Origin: Gracilaria domingensis
Taxonomy: Eukaryota; Rhodophyta; Florideophyceae; Gracilariales; Gracilariaceae
Assembly: GCA_022539475.1 (NCBI GenBank)
Contig: VCMS01000131.1
Coordinates: 81,727-145,726, forward strand
Reading direction: 5' to 3'
DNA: 64,000 nt
This document shows, piece by piece, positions 1 through 10,600 of the stretch. Both the position numbers and the translations under genes were made by a program. The notes below the pieces were generated by a model, which had not been told where the DNA came from, did not search any database, and saw nothing but the letters and a program-made list of their open reading frames with translations. Position 1 is the stretch's first letter, and the number at the start of each line of letters is the position of its first letter.

Positions 1-1
1 A

Positions 2-1615
2 CATCGAAAAAGTCATGCTGTGGATCTCCTTATACCTGACTTGAAAAGACAGATGGGGGAGGCTGGCTCTGGCGACGGCCCGCAGTTCGAAGGAGCGACA
101 GTCATCGAGCCACAGAAGGGTTATTATCGAGATCCCATTGCCACTCTTGATTTTGCATCCCTGTATCCTTCGATTATTATGGCTCACAACTTGTGCTATA
201 GTACATTGATCCGCCCCCAACACTTGAGCCATATGAATCCCGAGGACTACACTACAAGCCCGAGTGGTTCTCACTTCGTAAAGAAAACCGTCAAGAAAGG
301 AATCCTCACTAAAATATTGGAAGAGCTTCTTGCGGCGAGAAAGAAGGCCAAAAAAGATCTGAAAGAGGCCAAAGACCCCTTCCTAAAGTCCGTATTGAAT
401 GGGCGTCAGTTGGCTCTCAAGATCTCAGCAAATGCTGTCTATGGTTTCACTGGTGCGTCGGTTGGAAAGCTTCCGTGTATGGATATCTCTGCTTCCACTA
501 CGGCTTATGGACGCCAGATGATCGAAAGTACGAAAGCTGAAGTTGAAAAGCGGTACAAAGAAGCAACGGTGATATACGGCGACACGGATTCCGTTATGAT
601 CAAATTCGGGGACTCTAAGTCTTTGGAGGAAAGCATGCGTTTAGGAGAGGAAGCCGCGGAAGCCATATCTCAAGTCTTCCCGAACCCCGTCAAACTGGAA
701 TTTGAGAAATGTTATTATCCGTACCTGCTTATTAGCAAGAAGCGATATGCGGGTTTACTGTGGACCAACACGAAGACCTTTGACAAAATGGATTGCAAAG
801 GAGTAGAATCGGTTCGCCGGGATAATTGTCGACTTGTAGCCAATGTTATTTCCACATCTCTGGAACTATTGCTGAAGAAACAAGATCTTCAGAAAGCCAT
901 TGCAATGGTCAAGTACACTATCTCCGACCTTCTGCAGAACAAAATTGACATATCACTGTTGGTTGTTTCAAAGGCCTTGACTAAGACTGACTATGAAGCC
1001 AAGCAAGCTCATGTGACATTAGCGGAAAAGATGAGGAAACGAGATCCTGGCACAGCACCGTCTTTGGGAGATCGTGTGCCATATGTCATTACTCATGGAT
1101 CCAAAAACGAACCTGCGTATTCTAGGGCAGAAGATCCGCTCTATGTTCTTGAGAATAATGTACCCATCGACAACAAGTATTACCTTGAGAACATGCTCAG
1201 GAAACCATTGGAGCGAATATTTGAACCTGTGATGGGAAGCAAGGTTTCTTCTTTGTTTTCCGGAGAACATACGAGAACAGTTTCTGTTGTAACATCCAAA
1301 AAAGGGGCGTTGATGAAGTACGCGAAAGTGAAATTAAGTTGCTTAGGGTGCAGATCCCCGATCAATGAAGGAGCCATATGCAAGTACTGTGTACCAAAAG
1401 AAGCTGAAATATACTCAAAGCATCTTAAGGGTGTGGCTGAATTGGAGAAAGTATACGCCTCTCTGTGGACTGAATGTCAACGGTGCATGGGAGAAATATG
1501 CCACGATGTGCTCTGCAGCAATGGGGATTGTCCAATATTTTATCGTAGGCGAAAAGCACAGAAGGACTTGGATTCCGCAACAGAAAGGCTCCAAAGGTTT
1601 GAACTTGAATGGTAG
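2..1615 (+). CDS. POLD1: DNA polymerase delta catalytic subunit, C-terminal part (5' truncated by window edge)
   Basis: Family B replicative polymerase that extends the lagging strand and works in repair with PCNA in the nucleus. The frame is open from base 2, so the gene enters from the left and its start and exonuclease domain lie outside the window. Visible motifs in order: motif A DFASLYPS (about nt 149-172), motif B KISANAVYG (about 418-445), and the catalytic motif C YGDTDS (from 575). The tail carries both zinc/iron-sulfur modules: CysA (CLGC...CKYC) and CysB (CQRC...C....C followed by PIFY), the latter being the 4Fe-4S site that binds accessory subunits. The C-terminus ends close to where the family normally ends. 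No intron is seen in this 1.6 kb. It converges on the guanylate kinase gene across a 245-nt spacer. Identification rests on several diagnostic motifs and is very secure. Confidence 0.97.
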   Translation, partial: HRKSHAVDLLIPDLKRQMGEAGSGDGPQFEGATVIEPQKGYYRDPIATLDFASLYPSIIMAHNLCYSTLIRPQHLSHMNPEDYTTSPSGSHFVKKTVKKGILTKILEELLAARKKAKKDLKEAKDPFLKSVLNGRQLALKISANAVYGFTGASVGKLPCMDISASTTAYGRQMIESTKAEVEKRYKEATVIYGDTDSVMIKFGDSKSLEESMRLGEEAAEAISQVFPNPVKLEFEKCYYPYLLISKKRYAGLLWTNTKTFDKMDCKGVESVRRDNCRLVANVISTSLELLLKKQDLQKAIAMVKYTISDLLQNKIDISLLVVSKALTKTDYEAKQAHVTLAEKMRKRDPGTAPSLGDRVPYVITHGSKNEPAYSRAEDPLYVLENNVPIDNKYYLENMLRKPLERIFEPVMGSKVSSLFSGEHTRTVSVVTSKKGALMKYAKVKLSCLGCRSPINEGAICKYCVPKEAEIYSKHLKGVAELEKVYASLWTECQRCMGEICHDVLCSNGDCPIFYRRRKAQKDLDSATERLQRFELEW

Positions 1616-1860
1616 GTATTCACAAATTGTTCGATGACCAGCATGGTACCCAACCGAACCAACGCAGCTTATTTTTATAAACTTGACACCAGATTCTGTC
1701 TCGTTCAAGGCCACGATGTGATCATTCTTGTTTCAGCAACCTAGCGCTAAGAATACCTGGCCGTAGACAAGGCCCTGTACCTCTGGAACCGTCTGCAAAA
1801 GCTTGGGGCTCAACCAGTCGATAATCAAGAGCAGCAAAAGGACATCCATTGAATATTTCA

Positions 1861-3444
1861 TCACGAGAATGGCTTAGTTTGGTACTCTATAAACTCTCTG
1901 AGTTGTGAATATGCTTCATCGAGGTCATCGTTGATAATGGTCAGATCAAAAATGTTAGTTGTAGCGGCATAAGACATCTCTCTCATGGCTGTGTTAAGAC
2001 GGGTCTTCAATGTTTGGCTAGTTTCTGTCCCTCGATTCTTCAACCGCTCTTCGAGAGCGGTCATGTCAGGTGGTGCCACCCACACGAAGAGAGGCTGCCA
2101 CGAGAGGTCCGCTTTATTGCGCAGAGCTTCTACACCCTGAATATCCAAGTCTAGAACGCAAAACGTCCCCTTCTCCAACACGGCGTTCACAGAGTCATAT
2201 GATGTGCCGTAGTACTGTCCATGAACATGAGCATACTCCACAAACTGATCCGAGCTTATCATGTCTTCAAATTGTTGATGAGTAACAAACATGTAATCCC
2301 GGCCATCAAGCTCGTTAGGACGTGGTTCGCGTGTTGTATGAGATACGCTGTACCGAAATCGTTCAGGGAATTCATCCATGAGCTTATGTATCAAAGTCGA
2401 CTTCCCGACACCCGAAGGTCCAGCGAATACAAAAACTGGTCTCGCTGTTGACGTTTCAGTCGATGAACTATCGCCATCGTCTCGTTGCATCTTCTTAATC
2501 TGGCGAGCTGCAAGAGCGGCTACGGTGCCCACCATACCCGTTCTTCCGATCTCAATCCGTGAAAGTCCGTCCACAAATTCATTAAAGGTACGCGCAAGGA
2601 AAGGAATCTTGTATGTGAGCAAACCTAGAACCACGGCAATCGCTTGCTGTCGATCAACAATACCCAACATCTCCGACGGGGACCTAGCCCCATTCGAAAT
2701 TGCGAGCAGCACAAACGGAAGAGGTGGCAGGGCAAATCGAAGCGAAAGAATGCGGGAGAAAAAGGTTGGAACACCAAGGTAATCCACGCTCGCTTGCAAC
2801 ATGGCCAGGTACGCTACGGAAGTCGCGGCGCCATATGCATAGGCTGCGGCCAAATTCTTTCCGAACAAGGCGGCTGAAGCTGCGACACCCACAGCTGCGA
2901 TAGCAAGCGTAGTGTTCAGAAGACTGGTCTTGAGTCTCTGATACTCGATGGCAGCACGTTCACGAGCTTCGTCATCCATTGGTTTGACATAGGCGTATCC
3001 ATCAGGAACATTTGGAATGCGATATGCATCTTGGTCTGCGACATAAACAGCGTCACGAGCGACTCGGAGTTGTGCTACGTCAAACCATTTGAGTTTTCTA
3101 TTGCGAGCTGACTGGACAGCGAAAAGGTCATTGCTCAGTCGACGCATTTCTTGAACGTCAACGATTACGCGTTGCGGAGCGTCACGCACGCTATCCACCA
3201 CACCTGCATTCTGTTCTCCAGCCCATTTTCCAGCGTACAGAACGACATCCCCTGGCTGCGGTACGATGAATCCACGAGAATCCAAGCGCTCATTCCTGGA
3301 GGACGCGTATACTGGAATGCGTGCTATACGATACGCGTTTGGCCGATGCGACAACGTTCTCTTGACTTGCACCGTACTATCTGGAACCAAAGGAAGACTA
3401 GCCTGAAATGCCATTCTGAACACTGATAGCATTGAATCTTTCAT
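1861..3444 (-). CDS. Guanylate kinase fused to an N-terminal membrane domain (probably organelle-targeted)
   Basis: A 527-residue protein. Residues about 336-524 are a complete guanylate kinase (GMP + ATP to GDP + ADP): P-loop GPSGVGKST at 342-350, and the family signature TTREPRPNELDGRDYMFV at 370-387. Ordinary guanylate kinases are about 200 residues, so the first 330 residues are extra. Residues 1-55 are rich in R and S and poor in acidic residues, like an organelle transit peptide. Residues about 62-130 form a small beta-rich segment (PQPGDVVLYAGKWAG onwards). Residues about 172-290 hold three or four hydrophobic segments including AYGAATSVAYLAML, which recalls plastid AtpI/CGL160-like membrane proteins; that likeness is my inference from layout only. 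The start at 3444 is an ATG; a second ATG lies four codons later. It is divergent from the Vma22-like gene. Kinase call secure; the N-terminal domain is not identified. Confidence 0.9.
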   Translation of the reverse strand: MKDSMLSVFRMAFQASLPLVPDSTVQVKRTLSHRPNAYRIARIPVYASSRNERLDSRGFIVPQPGDVVLYAGKWAGEQNAGVVDSVRDAPQRVIVDVQEMRRLSNDLFAVQSARNRKLKWFDVAQLRVARDAVYVADQDAYRIPNVPDGYAYVKPMDDEARERAAIEYQRLKTSLLNTTLAIAAVGVAASAALFGKNLAAAYAYGAATSVAYLAMLQASVDYLGVPTFFSRILSLRFALPPLPFVLLAISNGARSPSEMLGIVDRQQAIAVVLGLLTYKIPFLARTFNEFVDGLSRIEIGRTGMVGTVAALAARQIKKMQRDDGDSSSTETSTARPVFVFAGPSGVGKSTLIHKLMDEFPERFRYSVSHTTREPRPNELDGRDYMFVTHQQFEDMISSDQFVEYAHVHGQYYGTSYDSVNAVLEKGTFCVLDLDIQGVEALRNKADLSWQPLFVWVAPPDMTALEERLKNRGTETSQTLKTRLNTAMREMSYAATTNIFDLTIINDDLDEAYSQLREFIEYQTKPFS

Positions 3445-3805
3445 TGAAAGCTAGACAAAGCCAGCCGTTGCCGGAAGATGACTGTCTTGCAACAGGAGCT
3501 TAGCTCAGGTGCTCCAGCCAGATCATACCGAACACGACGGGGTCTTTCTAAACATGTGAAGTTGAGATTGCCTACGCACAGCGGTAAATGATACCCCGGA
3601 CAACAATGTTGTTCTGAATCAGATTCTGATGCTCTTTTCGATGCACAAGTGTAGAGCGTGTCTGTGCAGAATCTGCACTCGTTTATATGCACCAGTGGCC
3701 GAAATTCGGCGATTGGCGCCGTTTGCCAATGCTGGTTTAACACGAATGCTCGAAATTCCCACTCCAAAGCTGGTAGCATATCTTAACCGTGACTTCTTCC
3801 TCGAC
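3445..3805. promoter_or_regulatory. Divergent intergenic region between guanylate kinase fusion and Vma22-like gene
   Basis: 361 nt between two head-to-head starts (3444 leftward, 3806 rightward), so both promoters must lie here or in the neighbouring 5' ends. The plus-strand frame of the Vma22-like gene is open back to 3629, so a longer N-terminus is possible. No TATA box or defined motif is convincing. Confidence 0.45.
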
Positions 3806-4417
3806 ATGGATTCGGAAGAAGTTTCTGTTGAAAAACTTGCTATCAAAGACACAGAACTAGAAGAATTGCTTGACGCTGTGGATAATAGAACACAACAACA
3901 GCAAGTCTTTCATGATCTTCTGAGTGATGGGTTCCTATCACTCGCACGAGAACGATATCGGGATCCATTGTCAACAGAGCGTAAGTATACTTTTGGCTTC
4001 GAGGCAGTTTGAAATAGACTTTAAATGCTAACAAGTTGATATGGCTGTTCTACTCGAACAGGACTGGGACGACTTGTATATGACCTGAGAGAAGATGTGA
4101 CCAGTAGTCTTCAGATCGATGTTCAAGAAGATGAGAAAAGTGGAATGATAACAATGAACAGGACCATTGCCGAGAGCAATAGTGCGTCAGTAGCGACAGG
4201 AAGCACATTGCGTCGTCGAAGAGCTAATGATGCGGGCAACGCACCGAGTACGAAACAAAAGACAGTGAAAGCCCGCCCTGATGTGGCGAACTCCTTCGTA
4301 GCCATTCCTAGCAGTGAAGTTCGAGAAGCGATCAGATGCTTCAAGATGGCTATCGATCAGGCTGTAGAACTTGTCAACACGAATAATAAGCTGGTCGCAA
4401 AATTTGACGATCAATAG
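3806..4417 (+). CDS. VMA22: CCDC115/Vma22-like V-ATPase assembly factor, two exons
   Basis: Exon 1 is 3806-3980 and exon 2 is 4062-4417, with an 81-nt GT-AG intron (donor GTAAGT at 3981, acceptor ACAG ending 4061, branch-like TGCTAAC at 4027-4033). The splice is in phase 1 and keeps the frame. The 176-residue product matches the usual size of CCDC115 (about 180). It has the family pattern: an N-terminal helix (ELEELLDAVDNRTQQQQ), the diagnostic DGFLSLARERYR at 41-52, a basic variable middle, and a C-terminal helix ending near AVELVNTNNKLVAKF. Family members act in the ER to assemble the V0 sector of the vacuolar ATPase. I chose the ATG at 3806 because it gives family length; the frame is open to 3629 and a longer form is possible. 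Identification is by pattern, not alignment. Confidence 0.75.
3981..4061 (+). other. Spliceosomal intron of the Vma22-like gene
   Basis: GTAAGT donor, TGCTAAC-like branch sequence 26-35 nt before the acceptor, and a C/T-containing stretch ending ACAG. Removing it joins two reading frames into one family-length protein. Confidence 0.8.
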
Positions 4418-4862
4418 CTTCTATGATCAACACCGGTGGGAAAAGAATTTAAAGCCGTGATAACATCATTGGGCTACGACTTTTTGCTCGGACTTCCACG
4501 TAAAGGCGACTCAGTATGCCCAGTAATTGAAACTGTATATAGTTCCATTCAATCAATCTTTAGTTTGACTCGTCTGTCGCCAGCTATAGGGAACCAGGCA
4601 TGAAATATGTTTCCGTTCGACACGAAAAGACAAATAGCAGGGTATGTGGACCTTTCATGACTAACAGCGATTTCTACGACGCCAGCTACGTTTTATGTGG
4701 CTTTGTGATGCGGCAAGGTGATCCATGACAACGCACTAACTAACGTCTTTCCGCCGCTCCAGCTGCGGAGATACATTCCAATATTACCTTTGGATGTGCT
4801 CGAGCCCACTGAGATGGGCTTTAGTCCATTTGCTTCAGTCGACACTTGTGCAAGAGCAGCTT
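4418..4862. other. Convergent intergenic region, no gene seen
   Basis: 445 nt between the stop codons of the Vma22-like gene (+) and the Nit2 gene (-). It should hold both 3' ends; I see no coding sequence, strong hairpin or repeat. Confidence 0.5.
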
Positions 4863-5894
4863 CTACTTAAGATACTCAAGAGTGTACAAGTCTGCTCTTC
4901 TCTGCTTACTGGTCGGAATGGCCTTCCGGACTTTTTCGACTCTGACCAGGTCAATTTCAGCGATAACGAGAGCTTCCTTTTCCTCCGTAGCTGCAACAAT
5001 TTTACCCCACGGATCAACAACCATCGAATTCCCCCAAGCCTTGTATCCATCACCACTTGCCGCCCTAGCAGGCGAACATGCTGCTACAAACACCTGGTTG
5101 TCTAATGCGCGTGATCGGATCAGTAACTCCCAGTGCGCAGGCCCTGTCGTCATGTTGAAAGCACCGGGGTATATTAACAAACTGGCCTTCATATGACGAG
5201 CTTGAACCATAGCCAACTCAGGGAACCTCATATCGTAACATATGGCCACTCCAACCGTCAGAGATAGTTCTGGAACTTGGAAAGCAGTTGCTTTCTCCCC
5301 GGCAGTAAGGGCGTCGCTCTCTTTGAATTTAATTCCACCCGGAACGTCAATGTCGAACAGATGAGCTTTTCTATGTTTGGCGATGAGCTCACCTGTCGGC
5401 GATACTGTCATACTAGTGTTGAAAACCTTATCTTCCGATATTTCCGGCACAGATCCGCCCACGATGTACATGCCTGTCTCTTGCGCAAGATCCTGGAGCA
5501 TTTTAAGGGAGGGTGATTCATGTTTGCTGGTCACCGGAAATGGGGGGTCGGGAAGTGGTTCAGAGTACTCACGGAAGCAAGCAGTGTCATAGGGGCATTG
5601 AAAGCACTCTGGCAGAACGGCAATCTTTGTATTTGCTTCTTTAGCTTGTCGAAGAAAGTTCTTTGCTTTCTCGAGGTTGGCTGCTTTGTCGTTGGTGACT
5701 AGCATCTGGCAGAGAGCAAGCTTAAATTTTGGCGATTGAGTAGTCATTGTGAGAGATCGGATAGATGTGTGACACGCGTGGTTTCTTCGTCGTGGTGACA
5801 GTCGCAAGAAGCAAGAAGACCTCAGAGCGCTGGCGGTCAATGTCTGTGTGAAGCTGCTGCGAAAACATGCAAAGGCGGAACCGAGGTATGGCAT
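4863..5894 (-). CDS. NIT2: Omega-amidase, Nit2-type carbon-nitrogen hydrolase
   Basis: Hydrolyses alpha-ketoglutaramate and alpha-ketosuccinamate to 2-oxoacid and ammonia. The nitrilase-fold catalytic triad is visible: Glu in VLPECFQCPYDT, Lys in KHRKAHLFDIDVPG, and nucleophilic Cys in VGVAICYDMRFPE. The core begins near MTTQSPKF (ATG at 5747, 294 residues, close to the family's 276). The ATG at 5894 adds 49 residues rich in R, S, A and L with almost no acidic residues, a plausible mitochondrial or plastid leader; the two starts could give a dual-targeted enzyme. The frame stays open further upstream (to 6119), but that part looks like 5' leader. It is head to head with the methyltransferase gene. 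Enzyme class is secure; choice of start and compartment is inferred. Confidence 0.93.
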   Translation of the reverse strand: MPYLGSAFACFRSSFTQTLTASALRSSCFLRLSPRRRNHACHTSIRSLTMTTQSPKFKLALCQMLVTNDKAANLEKAKNFLRQAKEANTKIAVLPECFQCPYDTACFREYSEPLPDPPFPVTSKHESPSLKMLQDLAQETGMYIVGGSVPEISEDKVFNTSMTVSPTGELIAKHRKAHLFDIDVPGGIKFKESDALTAGEKATAFQVPELSLTVGVAICYDMRFPELAMVQARHMKASLLIYPGAFNMTTGPAHWELLIRSRALDNQVFVAACSPARAASGDGYKAWGNSMVVDPWGKIVAATEEKEALVIAEIDLVRVEKVRKAIPTSKQRRADLYTLEYLK

Positions 5895-6203
5895 CAGATG
5901 GCTGTTTCTGACTTGACGAGGAGTGTGTTTCAAGTGTCCAAATGATAATTTGGAGAGGAGTAGGTAATCAAGACGAACAGAAGGTGGATGAAGTTGGATG
6001 GAAGCCACCTGTCCAAGCAGAGAGAGAGAGATCTGTACAAAGGTGGTGTAAAATGACGTCACGCTAAGATCTAGGAAAAATTGCATATCCTCAAGAACAC
6101 AGTTTTCGCGGCAGGACACCTCGAAGCTGTGCGCTTCCGCGTCGTCTTTCGCTTCGTTCAGTGCAGATTGTTGTATTTGTATGAGCAGAACTATGTGAAC
6201 GTG
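5895..6203. promoter_or_regulatory. Divergent promoter region between NIT2 and the MnmM-like gene
   Basis: 309 nt separate the preferred start of the amidase (5894, leftward) from that of the methyltransferase (6204, rightward). Open frames of both genes overlap here without ATG codons that fit the families better, so the segment is read as shared 5' leader and promoter. It contains a short (GA)n run at about 6022-6031. Confidence 0.4.
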
Positions 6204-6977
6204 ATGATGACAACACGAACTATAAATTGTTTCTCGTTCGTATCACCGCTTGTTATACCGCGACAGGCAGATCATGTATTCACTATACAATGCTGTCGAA
6301 AACCAAATATGCATCAATCACGACTTGGCTCCGGGATGAGCACCGTAGCTTCATCAGTATATAGTGAAGCACGTGCGGAAAGCGTGGTGCAACAAATGCG
6401 TCATAGTGGTTCTTTTGTTAGGGAAGCATGGCATGATGCAATCCGCAACACAGAAATACGGACTGTGATCGATGCGACCGCCGGGCGTGGGTCTGACACA
6501 ATATCGCTTGGTCAGTACGTCGGGAATGAGGGTATTGTACACGCATTCGACATTCAACAAGACGCCATCGAAGAAACTAGACAACGATATGAGGAAGCTT
6601 TGCTACATGGCGACATGGGAGTTTTATGTTTGCACAGAAGAAGCCATGAAGATTTTTCGCTGCTGGGCTTAAAGGAGGGATCTGTTTCATGTGTTGTGTA
6701 CAACTTGGGATGGTACCCGGGAAAAGGGGCGGATCGTAGCATTATCACCAGGGAGTCAAGTACCCTCCGTAGTCTAGAGAGCGCTGAGGGGTTGGTCGCT
6801 GTTGGTGGTGTGGTTTCCATTATGGCGTACGTGGGGCATAAGGGTGGAAAGGAGGAGGAGGAGGCTTGCTTGGATTGGGCGACTGGTCTTCGCAGTCGTA
6901 AATGGAACGTGGTTGTCCTCAAGTACCCAAATCGCAGAGCGGCGCCGAGTTTAATCCTATGCGAACGATGCACCTGA
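6204..6977 (+). CDS. YtqB/MnmM-type SAM-dependent methyltransferase, probably organellar
   Basis: The product (257 residues from the ATG at 6204) has a Rossmann methyltransferase domain: SAM-binding VIDATAGRGSDTISLG, acidic VHAFDIQ at the end of strand 2, then VVYNLGWYPG and SIITRESST, and IMAYVGHKGGKEEE near the end. This set is diagnostic of the rRNA_methylase (PF06962) family, whose bacterial members (YtqB, now MnmM) methylate 5-aminomethyl-2-thiouridine at the tRNA wobble position. In a eukaryote the likely site is plastid or mitochondrion; the first 45 residues (MMTTRTINCFSFVSPLVIPR onwards) have a leader-like composition. A further ATG (MSTVASS) just before the domain could give an untargeted form. 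Family secure; substrate is inferred. Confidence 0.85.
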   Translation: MMTTRTINCFSFVSPLVIPRQADHVFTIQCCRKPNMHQSRLGSGMSTVASSVYSEARAESVVQQMRHSGSFVREAWHDAIRNTEIRTVIDATAGRGSDTISLGQYVGNEGIVHAFDIQQDAIEETRQRYEEALLHGDMGVLCLHRRSHEDFSLLGLKEGSVSCVVYNLGWYPGKGADRSIITRESSTLRSLESAEGLVAVGGVVSIMAYVGHKGGKEEEEACLDWATGLRSRKWNVVVLKYPNRRAAPSLILCERCT

Positions 6978-7677
6978 GTCGGGCCGTTTCGAATCGCCGT
7001 GGGCCCTCGCGGGTGGAGTATCGCAAAATGGGCGCGGCAGCGAACTTTTTTCGATGGCATGAGCTGACGGTGGCATCAAAGACAAGAAAACGACATTCTT
7101 CTGTCATAGCCGTAGTAGGTAGCGGTATCCTTAAGGATATCCTTGCCTTCGATCCGAAGATACCCTTGGGTACGGAGGTGATGCGCCGTGAGAATCATTC
7201 CAGGAAAGGAACTAAATGTTGCTGACATTTCGTGATTTGTAAAAAGTTGGGCAATTTTTTGGCAAAGCTGGAGGCGTTTCCCGCACAACAACTGCAAAGC
7301 GATTGATCCATTCAGAGCCTGTCATGGTGTCAGCCGCCTTTTCACACGCACAATCATGCACAGCACTGTGCCGCTCGCTCCCGTCTCCGCCGCGTCGCTC
7401 CCCCGCGCCGATCGACCGCGCAGCCACCGCGCCCGTCCTCTCGACGCGAGCGTCTCGCCGTTGGCGTTATTCCCTCAATCACACACTTTAACTTTCATTC
7501 ACAAGTCTCTCCTGCCTCAAATATTGCGCGCCTCGCAGGAACAGCGCCCCCTCGCACCGCTCACAGTATCTCGCTGTTCCCGTCTCGAGCCGTTTAGTGT
7601 TTTGCTTCCACCGCTCTTTAGTTTCCCGCGTTCTTGCTGCTCGTCTTTGCGGCGTGCGCGCACGCTGTTCTGTCAAG
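6978..7677. other. Upstream region of COPA; no gene seen
   Basis: 700 nt between the methyltransferase stop and the alpha-COP start. From about 7380 it becomes rich in C and T on the plus strand (cgctcccgtctccgcc and similar), the kind of pyrimidine-rich 5' leader also seen before LCB2. No ORF here resembles a protein family. Confidence 0.4.
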
Positions 7678-10600
7678 ATGCTGACCAAGTTTGAGACTAA
7701 GAGTAATCGCGTCAAGGGTTTGGCTTTCCATCCAACTCGTCCGTGGATCCTTGCCAGCTTGCATAATGGCGCCATTCAGTTATGGGACTATCGTATGGGC
7801 ACTCTTATAGATCGATTCGATGAACATGAAGGTCCCGTGCGTGGCGTTGATTTCCACAAATCTCAGCCGCTGTTTGTGTCTGGTGGAGATGACTATAAGA
7901 TCAAAGTATGGAATTACAAGCTAAGGAGATGCGTCTTCACCTTAATTGGTCATTTAGATTACATCCGAACTGTATACTTTCACCATGAGAGTCCCTGGAT
8001 TGTTTCCGCCAGTGACGATCAGACCGTGCGCATCTGGAACTGGCAGAATCGCTCTTGCCTGGCAGTGCTCACTGGCCATTCGCATTATTGCATGTCTGCC
8101 ATGTTCTCTCCGAACGAGGACCTTGTCGTCTCGGCCTCACTCGATCAAACCATTCGTGTATGGGATGTCTCATCTCTTCGCCAAAAGTCTGTTCGTCCCA
8201 CCGATGTAATGTCACAAGTCCGTGGGCAACTTCCCGCAGCAGTCAACGCCGATCTCTTCGGTGGCACTGATGCAGTTGTGAAGTATGTATTGGAAGGTCA
8301 CACACGCGGTGTCAACTGGGCTTCCTTCCATCCCACTCTCCCTCTCATAGTTTCCGGAGCTGATGACCGTCAAGTTAAGCTGTGGCGTATGTCAGATACA
8401 AAAGCATGGGAGTTGGATACGTTTAGAGGACATCTGAACAATGTTTCATGCGCCATTTTCCATCCACGCAAGGAACTTGTTATTACGGACTCGGAGGATA
8501 AGACCATTCGCGTATGGGATCTGAACCGCCGAACTTGTTTGCATACTTTCCGAAGAGACTCAGATCGCTTTTGGATCCTCGCTGTTCACCCCACCATCAA
8601 TCTTATCGCAGCGGGGCATGATAGCGGTATGCTGGTGTTCAAGTTGGAACGTGAGCGTCCCGCCTATCAAGCCACGGATCAGTCGTTAGTTTACACCAAA
8701 GATCGCTTCTTGCGGATGCTCGATTTTAACAACGGCCGGGATATGCCTCTGGTTGCTATTCGCCAGGCCACCACTAGTATTTTTGATACCGTCGGCGCCA
8801 TGGGCATGGGCGGCTTTGGCGGCGGCAGCTCCTTGTTTGGAATGCCAGCCTCAAGCGGTCCTAACAGCGCTCATCAACCACCCGCACGTTCGATGTCTTA
8901 CAACGCTGCGGAACACGCTGTGATTCTTAACCACGATGCCGATGGGGGCACTTATGAGTTGTACACTAATCTGCCTCGTATGGGACAAACTGGCGCCGAA
9001 ACAATTGCTGAGCCCAGAAAAGGCTCAGGCGTTTCTGCAGTGTTTGTCGGACGCAATCGTTTTGCTACCCTCGACAAGGGCAAAGAAATAGTTGTCAGAG
9101 ATCTACGCAATCAAGTCACTAAGAGGATTCCCATATCTATTCCAGGAGCAGACTGGCTGTTTGGAGCTGGTTCTGGCTACGTGCTCGTTCGCGCCGACGG
9201 CAAAGTTGTCTTGGTGGACCTCCAACAAAGGAAGCAGGTTTCAGACGTAGCTGCGCATGCGAACTACGCAATATGGTCCGAGGACAACAAGAGAGTTGCC
9301 TTGCTGGGCAAGCATGTTATTGTTCTCTGCACCTCAAAGCTTGATCATCTTGCCACAGTCCATGAAACAATCCGTGTGAAATCTGCGGCTTGGGACGATT
9401 CTGGTGTGTTGCTGTACACGACTCTGAATCATCTTAAGTATTGCCTGCCCAACGGCGACAGTGGAATCGTGTCAACTCTTCAGCAGCCTATATACTTGAC
9501 CCGAGTGCGTGGTCCGGCTGTTTGCTATCTCGATCGCGAAGCTACTCCGGGAATTCTGCCGATTGATCCCACCGAATACGCTTTCAAACTTCTCCTTCTA
9601 CGCAAGCGATATGACGATGTGAAAAGGATGATTTCCCAGAACAGACTGAAGGGGCAGTCAATTATCTCATATTTGCAGACGAAGGGATTCCCAGAGGTGG
9701 CTCTACATTTTGTCAAAGACGAGAAGACTCGGCTTGCTCTGGCATTGGACTCTGGCGCGATTGAAACGGCTCTGGAAGCTGCTGAAGCTATTGGCGACAA
9801 TGACGCCTTCCGCAGACTGGCCTCTGCAGCGTTGAAACAGGGCAACTTGGAAGTGTTTGAGTTATGTTTGCAGAGAACGAAGGACTTGGACAGACTGGCG
9901 TTCCTGTATGTGCTGACGGGCAACTTTGAGAAGCTGGCTAAAGTGGGAAAGATTGCTGACGCGCGTGGAAACCTTGCGGCTCGCTTCCAAATCAGTATGT
10001 ATCTGGGTGATGTAGAGGGCAGAATCTCAGTGTTGAGAGATTGCGGCCAAGTGGCGATGGCCAAACTCACTGCCAAGAGCCATGGCATGGCGGAGGAACT
10101 AGAAGAGTTGGGTGGCTGGGACGATTCGGAAGTTACTGTAGACCCGTCATGGTCAGAAGGCGAACTAATTATACCCCCCACTCCTGTTGGCACAGACGAA
10201 ATGGTTTGGCCGCATCTGCCTGTGGCACGAGGCCTCTTTAGCAGGGATCCTGGGGCGGAAGGGGACTTCGAGGAACCAACTGGTGACTACTACGAGGACG
10301 CGGCTGCATTCGAAGCGTCCGAACGAGATGCGGTCTGGGACAAGGAAGAAGAAGCAGCGAACGCTGCTGTAGATCCGTTCGCAGTTGGACTGGCCACCGA
10401 AGACACGGCAGCGAATGGTGATGACGCGTGGGGAGGAGACTTTGATCTCGATGACTCAGGTCTGGGCGGGGACGACTTTGGCGGTGCCGAAGAGGAGAAT
10501 GAGTTTGACGACGGACTTGCACATGCGCCAGGCGGCAAGAAGGGCAGCGAGTACTACGTAGCCCCCACGGCAGGACCTGGAGCGGCATCGCGGTGGAAAA

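Noticed and set aside
9525..10193. 222-codon minus-strand frame inside alpha-COP
   Set aside because: Antisense shadow of a strongly conserved gene; no family likeness.
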